Of a stretch of 13,901 bases of DNA, positions 1 to 6,861 are shown in pieces. The translations under genes and the position numbers were made by a program. The DNA is from Rhodocyclales bacterium (GTDB taxonomy: Bacteria > Pseudomonadota > Gammaproteobacteria > Burkholderiales > Rhodocyclaceae). Within the stretch, counting starts at the first letter, position 1; each line of letters begins with the position of its first letter. The stretch spans positions 1 through 13,901 of the forward strand of contig JAJTBM010000041.1 of the NCBI GenBank assembly GCA_021286885.1, given 5' to 3'. The notes beneath the pieces are model-generated. The model was not told where the DNA came from, did not search any database, and worked only from the letters and a program-made list of their open reading frames with translations.

Positions 1-126
1 GGCATCTTGGGCCATACTGTGGCGTTTGGGGTGTCTTTGGTATGGGATCAGCCCTACGGGCCGATCTGTGCCATGGTCATGCTGAGCCTGGCTATGCCAT
101 TCGGAATGTTTGCCAACAGGATATAA
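1..126 (+). CDS. C-terminal fragment of an unidentified membrane protein
   Basis: Frame 1 is open from the window edge to a TAA at 124-126 and gives 41 residues. The stretch is hydrophobic, with runs such as HTVAFGVSLVW and AMVMLSLAMPFGMFA separated by a short polar DQPYGP turn, and then a short ANRI tail. This looks like the last two membrane segments of an integral membrane protein such as a permease. The family cannot be identified from this piece. The gene is truncated by the window edge, and the next gene follows 90 bp downstream on the same strand with its own strong ribosome binding site. Reality of the reading frame rests on hydrophobicity and the sensible stop position only. Confidence 0.5.
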   Translation, partial: GILGHTVAFGVSLVWDQPYGPICAMVMLSLAMPFGMFANRI

Positions 127-216
127 GTCACCCTGGCTTACGGGTTGCTGGTGCTATCCTTTAAAATTGTGTCACTTGTCACTCACTTTTCACTGACTCT
201 TTAGGAGGTTTTCGTC
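127..216 (+). promoter_or_regulatory. Leader of the STAS gene with strong Shine-Dalgarno
   Basis: The spacer holds an AT-rich patch (TTTAAAATTG near 160-169), four copies of TCACT beginning at 172, 179, 183 and 190, and a strong Shine-Dalgarno TAGGAGGT at 202-209. The Shine-Dalgarno sits 7 nt before a GTG at 217 and 10 nt before a second in-frame GTG at 220, so either could be the start. A TAAAAT-like -10 can be drawn near 161-166, but I see no good -35 for it. Confidence 0.4.
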
Positions 217-1416
217 GTGGTGCTACCTTTTTTCGGCAAGAAGCCCGCACCGCCTGCCGGAACCCCTGCACCTCGCACACGGACAACTTCCGGCACCGAG
301 CCCAGCGCTTCGGGGGCTGCCAAGCTGGCCCGGGCGAAGCCAGACTCATCCCTTGACTTCACTGTGGCAGGGGGCGACATGGCGCGCGCCTTGGCCCTCT
401 GTGCCGAGAAGGTGCAGGTGGATGAGGGGGGGGATGAGATTCCGCCCGCTGCTGAAGAAGCAGCCATCCTTTACGCCAACGGTTCTGATGATGAAGCCCG
501 GGAGGTGCTGGAGGCAGCTCTCAAAACCCCCCTTTCCCAGGACGCCCGTGAGGTGTTGTGGACCATGCTGATGGATCTGGCCCGTCTGGCGGGCCAGAAA
601 GAGCGCTTTGAGTCCCTGAGCCTGATGTTTGCCCGGGAGTTCGAACGCTCTCCGCCGGGTTGGGTGGATCTGTCCCCCCAGGGGATCGCCAAGACGGCAG
701 AACCCAAGGTGCAGACCATCAACCTGTCGGGCACCCTGAGCGGTCAGGCTGCGCCCCAGTTTGTACAGCTGATCCAAGTGGGCATGCGCGCTGGCACCCT
801 GCGCCTGGATCTGAGCCGCTTGCGCGGGCTGGATGCCGGGGGGGCCGAATTGCTGCTGCGTGCCGTGCGTGGTCTGCGCAAGGCCAAGGTGATGCTTTAT
901 CTGGTCGGCGCGGGGCAGATGGCCTCCTTGCTCGAAGGCATGGTTTTCCGGGGCCGGCGCGAGCATCAAAATGTCTGGCTGCTGCTGATGGAAGTGTTGC
1001 AATACACCGGCGATTCCGAGCGTTTTGAAGAGCGTGCCCTGGATTACGCCCTGACCTTCGAAGAATCCCCCCCCTCGTGGGAGCCGCCCGAATACATGAC
1101 CGCCAGCCAGGTGGAGGCCGCGATTGCTGAAGATGAGCCCTCCGAGGCCTATGTGCTGGAAGGCGAGATCGTGGGCACCAGCACCGAATCCATCCGCCGC
1201 CTGGGCGAGTTCGGTAACGCCCGGGCCAAGGTGGATGTGAACTGTGGGCGCCTGCGCCGGATGGATTTTGTCTCGGCTGGCAACCTGTTCAACATCCTTT
1301 CCCAGCTGCGCACCCAGGGTCGCCTGGTGGTACTCAAAGAGGTGAACTCCATGGTTGCTGCCCTGATGCAGGTGATGGGCATCCAGCAGGTGGCGAGCAT
1401 CGAGCTACGGCCCTGA
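217..1416 (+). CDS. Tandem helical-STAS domain protein (399 aa)
   Basis: The cytoplasmic protein begins with a Pro/Ala/Ser/Thr-rich linker (residues 1-45). It then repeats one module twice: a helical segment (about 78-150 and 252-290) followed by a STAS-like alpha/beta domain (about 165-245 and 308-395). The helical parts align clearly, each containing ERFE and ending in ERSPPGW (143-149) or EESPPSW (282-288). The segment around 80-102 (EEAAILYANGSDDEAREVLE) resembles TPR-like pieces of FimV-type proteins. STAS domains usually mediate protein contact or bind small ligands (anti-sigma antagonists, MlaB). Here the first has DAGG (206-209) where the usual phosphoacceptor serine would be, while the second keeps a VSAG (352-355), so regulation by phosphorylation, if any, would fall on the second. 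The start is GTG, supported by TAGGAGGT 7 nt upstream; a second GTG follows at once. No partner kinase or sigma factor is nearby. The function is unknown. Confidence 0.85.
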   Translation: MVLPFFGKKPAPPAGTPAPRTRTTSGTEPSASGAAKLARAKPDSSLDFTVAGGDMARALALCAEKVQVDEGGDEIPPAAEEAAILYANGSDDEAREVLEAALKTPLSQDAREVLWTMLMDLARLAGQKERFESLSLMFAREFERSPPGWVDLSPQGIAKTAEPKVQTINLSGTLSGQAAPQFVQLIQVGMRAGTLRLDLSRLRGLDAGGAELLLRAVRGLRKAKVMLYLVGAGQMASLLEGMVFRGRREHQNVWLLLMEVLQYTGDSERFEERALDYALTFEESPPSWEPPEYMTASQVEAAIAEDEPSEAYVLEGEIVGTSTESIRRLGEFGNARAKVDVNCGRLRRMDFVSAGNLFNILSQLRTQGRLVVLKEVNSMVAALMQVMGIQQVASIELRP

Positions 1417-1449
1417 TCCCGGCGCGTTCCGGGATGCTTGGGCTCCATG

Positions 1450-1494
1450 AATGCAAAAAGGGCGTGCTCCGGTGGGGCGCGCCCTTTTTGCATT
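1450..1494. terminator. Long bidirectional intrinsic terminator
   Basis: A perfect 15-bp inverted repeat (1450-1464 with 1480-1494) extends inward through pairs and G-U wobbles to 1470/1474, giving an almost unbroken 21-bp stem with a GGT loop at 1471-1473. The outer stem has an A5 tract on one side and a T5 tract on the other, so each strand ends in a U run. It lies between the convergent STAS gene and the glycosyltransferase gene and can serve both. Confidence 0.9.
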
Positions 1495-1530
1495 GGGTGC
1501 CGCATTTCGTGCTTCGCCTGGGGTGCCTGC

Positions 1531-2757
1531 CTAACGTGCCTCCAACAGGGCCAGCATCTCGGGCAGGCAGCGGGTAGTCAGGTCGTAGCGTTCCACAATG
1601 GTCTGGCGGGCGGCCTGGCGCAGGGGGGCCAGGGCGGGCCCCTGGGCGAGGGCCTGGGCGATGGTGTCTGCCAGGGCTTGGGGGTCGAAGAAGTCGGTCA
1701 GCAGCCCGTTCTGCCCGTCTTCGATCACCTCTTGTACAGGGGCGGTGCGTGAGCCGATGAGCAGGCAGCCGACCGACATGGCTTCCAGCATCGACCAAGA
1801 AAGCACGAAAGGGTAGGTCAGGTACACATGGGCGGCGGAGACCTGCAACACACGCAGATAGTCCTTGTAGGGCAGCTTGCCGACAAAGAACACCCGGCGC
1901 CAGTCCACCTGATTCTGGACTTCTCTGCAGTAGATCTTCCGGTAGCTTTGCCCCGGCGGCAAGCGCTGACCGTAGCTGACATCGTTGCCACCTACAATGA
2001 TCACCCGGGCCTGGGGGCGTAAGGCCTGGAGCCGCGACAGGCTGCGCATGAATGTGTGAAAGCCCCGGTAGGGCTCCAGGTTGCGCGCCACATAGGTCAC
2101 GGTTTCATCCCCCACCTGGAAGCGCTGCCCCCGGATTTCGAGCCAGGCCTGGGGGTCGGGTGCTGCCAGGGCCGTGTCTATGCCCTCATGGATGATGTTG
2201 ATGCGGGGCCGGAATTCGGCGGGGTAGAGGCTTTGCTGCCAGCGGGTTGGGGAGATGCCTCCGTCGGCGGCCAGCAGGCTGTGGATCTGGGTGCTGTTCT
2301 TGATGCGAATCCTGAACTGAGCGTCTGGCCCCTGGGGAAACTCTGGGTCGAAGCCCATGTCGCCCCCCTGGCCCTGGTAATAGTATTCGCAGTAGTTGAG
2401 GATGCGCGCCCCAGGGAACACCTCCCGCAGGAACAGCCCTTCGCCCCAGCCTGTGTGGGCCAGGATCACGTCTGGCACGAAGCCTTCGCTATCCCGCAAC
2501 TGGGTCAGCATTTGGGTCAGGGCCTGGGCACGCCGGATGTGAATTTCAAAGTCCCGGATGTAGCGATGGGTTTCTTTGGAAGCACTGTCTTTGAAGGGGT
2601 AGCCCAGCACCCGAACCCTGGGGTGCAGTGCTGGGCGACCCTGGATATTGGCGGCTTCACCGATGCCGATCACTTCATGGGCGGGGTTGTCGGCCAGGGC
2701 GCGGGCCACATGCAGGAACTGGCCGGGAAAATTCTGGTGGATGAACAGGAAGCGCAT
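1531..2757 (-). CDS. GT4-family glycosyltransferase (408 aa)
   Basis: A GT-B fold retaining glycosyltransferase of the GT4 group. It would transfer a sugar from a nucleotide sugar to a lipid, glycan or other acceptor at the cytoplasmic face of the membrane. The N-terminus, MRFLFIHQNFPGQF, is the family's characteristic opening strand and glycine loop. The C-terminal donor domain shows IHEGID (189-194), ARNLEPYRGF (224-233) and SMLEAMSVG with E325 followed by QEVIEDGQNG, the usual donor-site acidic region. The open frame runs 41 codons further upstream to 2880, but that extension lacks family character, so the ATG at 2757 was chosen; its Shine-Dalgarno is poor. The gene stands alone, convergent with the STAS gene and divergent from hslVU, with no polysaccharide cluster around it. 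Donor and acceptor cannot be deduced. Confidence 0.87.
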   Translation of the reverse strand: MRFLFIHQNFPGQFLHVARALADNPAHEVIGIGEAANIQGRPALHPRVRVLGYPFKDSASKETHRYIRDFEIHIRRAQALTQMLTQLRDSEGFVPDVILAHTGWGEGLFLREVFPGARILNYCEYYYQGQGGDMGFDPEFPQGPDAQFRIRIKNSTQIHSLLAADGGISPTRWQQSLYPAEFRPRINIIHEGIDTALAAPDPQAWLEIRGQRFQVGDETVTYVARNLEPYRGFHTFMRSLSRLQALRPQARVIIVGGNDVSYGQRLPPGQSYRKIYCREVQNQVDWRRVFFVGKLPYKDYLRVLQVSAAHVYLTYPFVLSWSMLEAMSVGCLLIGSRTAPVQEVIEDGQNGLLTDFFDPQALADTIAQALAQGPALAPLRQAARQTIVERYDLTTRCLPEMLALLEAR

Positions 2758-2909
2758 CTGAGCGAAGCTTGAGGGCAGGGGGCTGAAGGGCGGGACGCGA
2801 CAATTATCCATCAATGACGTTGGCCTGAGTGTGGCCTCGACAGATGTTTGCCTGGGGGCCGAGTGAGTGGTGGCAGACACCGCCCGCTTCTGGCGCTAGG
2901 ATGGTGGGA

Positions 2910-2937
2910 CTTGAAGTTTTTTACCCAGCCCCCACAT
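2910..2937 (+). promoter_or_regulatory. Heat-shock (sigma32-type) promoter of hslVU
   Basis: CTTGAAG at 2910-2916 matches the sigma32 -35 consensus CTTGAAA in six of seven positions. After a 13-nt spacer, CCCCACAT at 2930-2937 resembles the -10 consensus CCCCATNT. This is the expected control for hslVU, a classical heat-shock operon. The odd point is that the -10 ends only 7 nt before the hslV ATG (2945), leaving almost no room for a 5' leader. Confidence 0.75.
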
Positions 2938-2944
2938 CTGGACG

Positions 2945-3484
2945 ATGGAACAATATCACGGCACCACCATACTCTCGGTCCGACGGGGCCGGCACGTGGC
3001 CCTTGGCGGCGACGGGCAGGTCACCCTCGGGAACATCGTCATCAAGGCCAGTGCGCGCAAGGTGCGCCGGCTTTACAACGACCGCGTTCTGATCGGTTTT
3101 GCGGGCGGCACTGCCGACGCATTCACCCTCTTCGAGCGCTTCGAAGCCAAGCTCGAAAAGCACCAGGGCCATCTGGTGCGCAGCGCGGTCGAACTGGCCA
3201 AGGATTGGCGCACCGACCGGGCCCTGCGCCGGCTCGAAGCCATGCTGGCGGTGGCCGACCTGGATAACTCCCTGATCATCACCGGCAACGGCGACGTGCT
3301 GGAGCCCGAGCAGGGCATCGTGGCCATTGGCAGCGGTGGCGCCTATGCCCAGGCCGCCGCCCGGGGCCTGATCGAAAACACCGAGCTGGCACCGGAAGAC
3401 GTGGTCAAGAAGGCCCTCACCATCGCCGGCGACCTGTGCATCTACACCAACCACAGCCACACCATCGAGGTCCTCAAGCCATGA
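2945..3484 (+). CDS. hslV: HslV, ATP-dependent protease peptidase subunit (ClpQ)
   Basis: HslV is the threonine peptidase of the HslUV (ClpYQ) complex, a bacterial proteasome relative that degrades misfolded and regulatory proteins in the cytoplasm. The 179-aa product has a short propeptide MEQYHG. Processing would expose Thr7 (TTILSVRRG) as the catalytic N-terminal residue. GGDGQVTLG carries Asp23 and ARKVRR carries Lys39, matching the proteasome-type Asp17 and Lys33 in mature numbering. [11 protein letters not shown] (129-139) is the conserved late glycine motif. Length and motifs are those of an intact enzyme. The start is the one typical of betaproteobacteria, although no clear Shine-Dalgarno precedes it. 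The stop overlaps the hslU start by 4 nt (ATGA), so the two are translationally coupled. Confidence 0.98.
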   Translation: MEQYHGTTILSVRRGRHVALGGDGQVTLGNIVIKASARKVRRLYNDRVLIGFAGGTADAFTLFERFEAKLEKHQGHLVRSAVELAKDWRTDRALRRLEAMLAVADLDNSLIITGNGDVLEPEQGIVAIGSGGAYAQAAARGLIENTELAPEDVVKKALTIAGDLCIYTNHSHTIEVLKP

Positions 3485-4818
3485 CCCAGATGACTCCGCC
3501 GGAAATCGTTTCCGAACTCGACAAGCACATCGTCGGCCAGCACAAGGCCAAAAAGGCGGTGGCCGTTGCGCTGCGCAACCGCTGGCGCCGTGCCCAGGTG
3601 GCCGAGCCCCTGAAGAGCGAGATCACTCCCAAGAACATCCTGATGATCGGCCCCACCGGGGTCGGCAAGACCGAGATTGCGCGCCGTCTGGCCCGTCTGG
3701 CCAACGCGCCCTTCATCAAGGTGGAGGCCACCAAGTTCACCGAAGTGGGCTATGTGGGCCGGGATGTGGATACCATCATCCGTGATCTGGTGGAAATCGC
3801 GATCAAGTCCCACCGTGAGCAGGCCATCAAGAAGATGCGCGACCGGGCCCAGGATGCGGCCGAAGATCGCATCCTCGACATCCTGCTGCCGCCGGCCCGC
3901 CCCACCGTGGGTTTTGGCGAGGCCGCGCCGGCCACTGAAGATAACGGGACGCGCCAAAAATTCCGCAAGAAGCTGCGCGAAGGCGAACTGGACGACAAGG
4001 AAATCGAGATTGAGGTGGCCGCCCCCGGGATGACCGCCGAAATCCTGACCCCGCCGGGCATGGAAGAACTCTCCAGCCAGCTCCAGAGCATGTTCCAGAA
4101 CATCGGCAGCGGCAAGACCAAGTCGCGCAAGCTCAAGATCAGCGAAGCCATGAAGCTGCTGGCCGAAGAGGAAGCCGCCAAGCTGGTGAACGACGAGGAA
4201 CTCAAGCTCGAAGCCCTGCGCATGGTGGAGCAGAACGGCATCGTGTTCCTGGACGAGATCGACAAGATCGCCACCCGCTCCGACAGCCACGGGGCTGATG
4301 TGTCGCGCCAAGGCGTGCAGCGGGATCTGCTGCCCCTGGTGGAAGGCACCACCGTCAGCACCAAGTATGGGATGGTCAAGACCGACCACATCCTGTTCAT
4401 CGCCAGCGGCGCCTTCCATCTTTCGCGCCCGAGCGATCTGATCCCCGAACTGCAGGGCCGCTTCCCGATCCGGGTGGAGCTGGAATCCCTCTCGGTCGAA
4501 GACTTCGAGCGCATCCTGACCCAGACCGACGCCTGCCTGACCCGCCAGTACGAGGCCCTGCTCGCCACCGATGGGGTGCAGCTGGAGTTCGCCTCCGAAG
4601 GCATCCGTCGCATGGCCGAGATCGCCTTCCAGGTGAACGAGAAGACCGAGAACATCGGCGCCCGCCGGCTCTACACCGTCATGGAAAAGCTGCTCGAAGA
4701 GCTGGCCTTTGATGCCGGCAAGGCGGGCACCGAGCGCGTGCAGGTGGATGCCGCCTACGTGGATGCCCGCCTCGAGATGGTCGCCCAGCGGGAAGACCTG
4801 GCGCGCTACGTGCTGTAA
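3481..4818 (+). CDS. hslU: HslU, AAA+ unfoldase subunit of HslUV (ClpY)
   Basis: HslU is the hexameric ATPase that recognises, unfolds and threads substrates into HslV. The 445-aa product begins [20 protein letters not shown] and has Walker A GPTGVGKT at 57-64, the GYVG pore loop at 90-93 followed by RD, a long charged I-domain at about 110-240, Walker B FLDEID at 256-261, and sensor-2 GARR at 393-396. The C-terminal tail (EDLARYVL) is the segment that docks into HslV and activates it. The frame is open 15 codons further upstream inside hslV, but the ATG at 3481 overlaps the hslV stop (ATGA), has a GAGG ten nt upstream and gives the normal family length, so it was chosen. No damage or unusual insertion is visible. 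Confidence 0.98.
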   Translation: MTQMTPPEIVSELDKHIVGQHKAKKAVAVALRNRWRRAQVAEPLKSEITPKNILMIGPTGVGKTEIARRLARLANAPFIKVEATKFTEVGYVGRDVDTIIRDLVEIAIKSHREQAIKKMRDRAQDAAEDRILDILLPPARPTVGFGEAAPATEDNGTRQKFRKKLREGELDDKEIEIEVAAPGMTAEILTPPGMEELSSQLQSMFQNIGSGKTKSRKLKISEAMKLLAEEEAAKLVNDEELKLEALRMVEQNGIVFLDEIDKIATRSDSHGADVSRQGVQRDLLPLVEGTTVSTKYGMVKTDHILFIASGAFHLSRPSDLIPELQGRFPIRVELESLSVEDFERILTQTDACLTRQYEALLATDGVQLEFASEGIRRMAEIAFQVNEKTENIGARRLYTVMEKLLEELAFDAGKAGTERVQVDAAYVDARLEMVAQREDLARYVL

Positions 4819-4861
4819 CGCAGGCGCGTTTTAGGCATTCGCATCCGCATCCGTATGCTTT

Positions 4862-4901
4862 GCCCACGGGCAGCTTTCCGCGAGGAAGGCTGCCCGTGGG
4901 C
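4862..4901. terminator. Long hairpin with GNRA tetraloop after hslU
   Basis: A 13-bp perfect inverted repeat (4862-4874 with 4889-4901) extends inward to an 18-bp stem (one G-U pair) capped by a GCGA loop at 4880-4883, a GNRA tetraloop. It lies between the convergent hslU and AEC-permease genes. The downstream T run is weak on the plus strand (GTTTA) and absent on the minus strand, so it may stop transcription poorly or act mainly to protect mRNA 3' ends. Confidence 0.65.
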
Positions 4902-4922
4902 GTTTACGGGCCCGAGCCCTGC

Positions 4923-5798
4923 CTACTCCAGCCCCAGGGCCAGGGCGATGGGCAGGAAGATCAGCGCCGCCAGGTTGCCGATCAGCACGATGGAGGCCAC
5001 TTTCTCGGGTTCCTGGTGGTAGCGCTCGGCAAAGATGTAGTTGAGCACCGCCGGGGGCAGGGCACCAAATACCAGCAGCAGGGCCCGCTCCTGGGGCGGC
5101 AGGGGCAGGCACTGGATCACCAGGGCCGCCAGTAGCATGCCCAGCACCGGGCGCAGCACGGCGCCCATGAGCCCGAGGCGGATTTCGGAGATGCGCGATT
5201 CGGTGAGCCGCACCCCCAGGGCGAACAGCATCAGCGGGATGGACACATCCCCCAGCATCTTGATGGCCACCATGGCGGGGGGCCAGACCTGAATGCCGGC
5301 CATGCCCACCGCCACCCCCGCGATGGTGGCCAGCACCGAGGGCACCTTCCATACATTGCTGAGCCGGGTGTGGTGATCCAGCAGCCAGGCGCCAAACGAG
5401 AAATGCAGCAGGTTGGAAACCATGAACATGGCCACCGCCGGCGGTAGCGCTGCGTCGCCAAAGGCCAGCACCGCCAGGGGCAGGCCCAGATTGCCGCAGT
5501 TGTTGAACATGATGGGCGGCGCCAGGGTGCGCGGGTCCAGTTTGAGGGCCCGGGCAATGCCCCAGGCCGCAAGGCCCGAGCCCAGCACCAGTACCAGGCT
5601 GGCGCCCAGCAGGGGCAGGTAGCGGGCGATCTGAAAGTCTTTGTTGGCCAGAGCGGCAAATACCAGCGCCGGCACGAACACGTCCATGTTCAGCTTGTTG
5701 GCGTGGGACAAGTCCGGGCGCTGGCGCCGGCCGGCCCAGTAGCCCACCGCCGTAATGGCAAACAGCGGGAAGAGGATGGAAACAATGCGCAGCAGCAT
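4923..5798 (-). CDS. AEC-family (auxin efflux carrier-like) permease, 291 aa
   Basis: An inner-membrane secondary transporter of the AEC/BART group. Bacterial members export or import small organic acids such as malate and malonate. The product is almost wholly hydrophobic, with about ten membrane segments arranged as two five-helix halves. The first half carries FNNCGNLGLPL at 98-108, the unwound-helix Asn/Gly/Pro motif of the family; the second half has VFGALPPAVLNYIFAERY at the matching place. The start ATG at 5798 gives the usual length, but the upstream sequence has no recognisable Shine-Dalgarno on the coding strand. It is convergent with hslU and appears monocistronic: the regBA-hslR operon upstream ends 110 bp away on the same strand, so read-through is possible. 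The substrate cannot be predicted. Confidence 0.9.
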   Translation of the reverse strand: MLLRIVSILFPLFAITAVGYWAGRRQRPDLSHANKLNMDVFVPALVFAALANKDFQIARYLPLLGASLVLVLGSGLAAWGIARALKLDPRTLAPPIMFNNCGNLGLPLAVLAFGDAALPPAVAMFMVSNLLHFSFGAWLLDHHTRLSNVWKVPSVLATIAGVAVGMAGIQVWPPAMVAIKMLGDVSIPLMLFALGVRLTESRISEIRLGLMGAVLRPVLGMLLAALVIQCLPLPPQERALLLVFGALPPAVLNYIFAERYHQEPEKVASIVLIGNLAALIFLPIALALGLE

Positions 5799-5845
5799 GG
5801 GCCAGGAGGGGCAGAAAGCATTCGGAAGCCCCTACTCTAGCAGCA

Positions 5846-5863
5846 GCCCGCCGCCGGGCGGGC
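5846..5863 (-). terminator. GC-rich hairpin after hslR (possible weak terminator)
   Basis: GCCCGCC (5846-5852) and GGCGGGC (5857-5863) pair around a GCCG loop, 46 bp past the hslR stop in the minus direction. There is no T run on the minus strand, so this is a stable hairpin that may be a weak or factor-dependent terminator. It sits between hslR and the AEC permease gene. Confidence 0.35.
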
Positions 5864-5908
5864 CTGGGGTTTCCCCGGGAGAGCGTTCAGCTGGGCTATG
5901 GGGTGGGC

Positions 5909-6319
5909 TTAAAAGCTGCCTTTGACGCGCCCGATCAGGCGTCGATCCCGCTTGGTGGGGCGGCCATGCAGATCATCACCGGGGGTGGTGACGAAGCGCC
6001 GTTCTTCGCGCTGGGCCTCCCGGGCGCTGCGGCTTTCCTCGGTTTCGGTGTAGAGGCCCTGGGCCACGCTGGCGCTGCCGCGCTTTTCGGCGATGCCGGT
6101 CACGGTGAGCACGAAGCGCGCTTCGGCCAGCTGGATCTCTACCCGATCACCGATTTTTACGTCTTTGGCGGGCTTCACCCGGATGCCGTTGAGCTGGACT
6201 TTGCCGCCCTCCACGGCCTCGGTGGCGAGGCTGCGATGTTTGTAGAAGCGGGCCGCCCACAGCCATTTGTCGAGGCGGGTGCGGTCTGTGGCGGGGGTGT
6301 TGGGATTCGGTTTGTTCAT
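5909..6319 (-). CDS. hslR: Hsp15 / HslR, S4-domain ribosome-recycling factor
   Basis: Hsp15 binds free 50S subunits that still carry a peptidyl-tRNA after premature dissociation and helps to recycle them. The 136-aa product has an S4 RNA-binding fold at about 15-75 (RLDKWLWAARFYKHRSLATE, then GGKVQLNGIRVKP) and ends in a highly basic tail (GRPTKRDRRLIGRVKGSF), both typical of the family. Its ATG overlaps the regA stop by 4 nt (6316-6319), so it is the last gene of the regB-regA-hslR operon and probably translated by coupling. This placement means the gene would follow redox control as well as, or instead of, heat shock; I found no sigma32-like promoter directly upstream of it. Confidence 0.95.
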   Translation of the reverse strand: MNKPNPNTPATDRTRLDKWLWAARFYKHRSLATEAVEGGKVQLNGIRVKPAKDVKIGDRVEIQLAEARFVLTVTGIAEKRGSASVAQGLYTETEESRSAREAQREERRFVTTPGDDLHGRPTKRDRRLIGRVKGSF

Positions 6320-6861
6320 TCCTTGACCGGCCGTTTGGCCAGTTTGCGTTGCAGGGTTCGACGGTGCATTTTAAGCGCTCGGGCGGTGGCCGAGATGTTT
6401 CCGTCGTGTTCTGCAAGCACCCGCTGAATGTGCTCCCACTCCAGCCTATCCACCGACATGGGGTTGGTGGGCACTTCCTCATCGCTGATGACGACTTCGG
6501 TGGCGTTCAGGGCGCGCAGGATCGCATCCACATCGGCGGGCTTGGCCAGGTACTGGGTGGCGCCGAGCTTGATGGCATCCACCGTGGTGGCGATGCTGGC
6601 GTAGCCGGTGAGCACCAGGATGCGGCTGTCGGGGTTGGCTTCCAGCAGCGGCTCGATGAGGCGCAGGCCGGAGCTGCCGGCGATGTTGAGGTCGAGCACC
6701 ACGTATTCCGGTTCGTGCTCCCGGGCGAGGGCGAGGGCGCTTTCCGGGTCGGCAGCGCCATACACCGTGTAGCCCCGGTGGCCGAGGGCCCGGGTCAGCA
6801 CCCGGTTGAAGGCGGGGTCGTCGTCGATGACGAGAATGTGGGGGGCGTCCTGGGCGTTCAT
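6316..6861 (-). CDS. regA: RegA/PrrA/RoxR-type redox response regulator
   Basis: The cytoplasmic response regulator of the RegBA global redox system, which controls respiration, carbon and nitrogen fixation genes in many proteobacteria. The 181-aa product has a receiver domain at about 8-120 with the acidic pocket DDD (13-15), phosphoacceptor Asp57 in VVLDLNI, Thr85 and Lys107. A proline-containing linker (EEVPTNPMSVDRLEWEH) leads to a Fis-like helix-turn-helix at about 154-175 (GNISATARALKMHRRTLQRK), which is the near-invariant DNA-reading region of RegA orthologues. The start overlaps the regB stop by 4 nt and the stop overlaps the hslR start by 4 nt. No independent promoter is seen. Because the recognition helix is of standard type, the usual RegA box should apply, and two candidate boxes occur upstream of regB. 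Confidence 0.95.
   Translation of the reverse strand: MNAQDAPHILVIDDDPAFNRVLTRALGHRGYTVYGAADPESALALAREHEPEYVVLDLNIAGSSGLRLIEPLLEANPDSRILVLTGYASIATTVDAIKLGATQYLAKPADVDAILRALNATEVVISDEEVPTNPMSVDRLEWEHIQRVLAEHDGNISATARALKMHRRTLQRKLAKRPVKE

Noticed and set aside
2056..2772. 238-codon plus-strand frame opposite the glycosyltransferase
   Set aside because: It mirrors the coding strand of a clear GT4 gene; its composition follows from reverse reading of GC-rich codons and shows no motif.
2758..2880. 41-residue N-terminal extension of the glycosyltransferase
   Set aside because: GT4 proteins of this type begin directly with the MRFLFIHQNFPGQF strand; the extension has no conserved feature.
3442..4655. 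Two long open frames antisense to hslU (about 325 and 301 codons)
   Set aside because: They lie wholly opposite a textbook hslU gene, have low-complexity composition typical of antisense frames in GC-rich DNA, and have no recognisable domain.
4841..4857. Short tandem GCATCC-like repeats after hslU
   Set aside because: Only two to three imperfect hexamers; too short to be meaningful.
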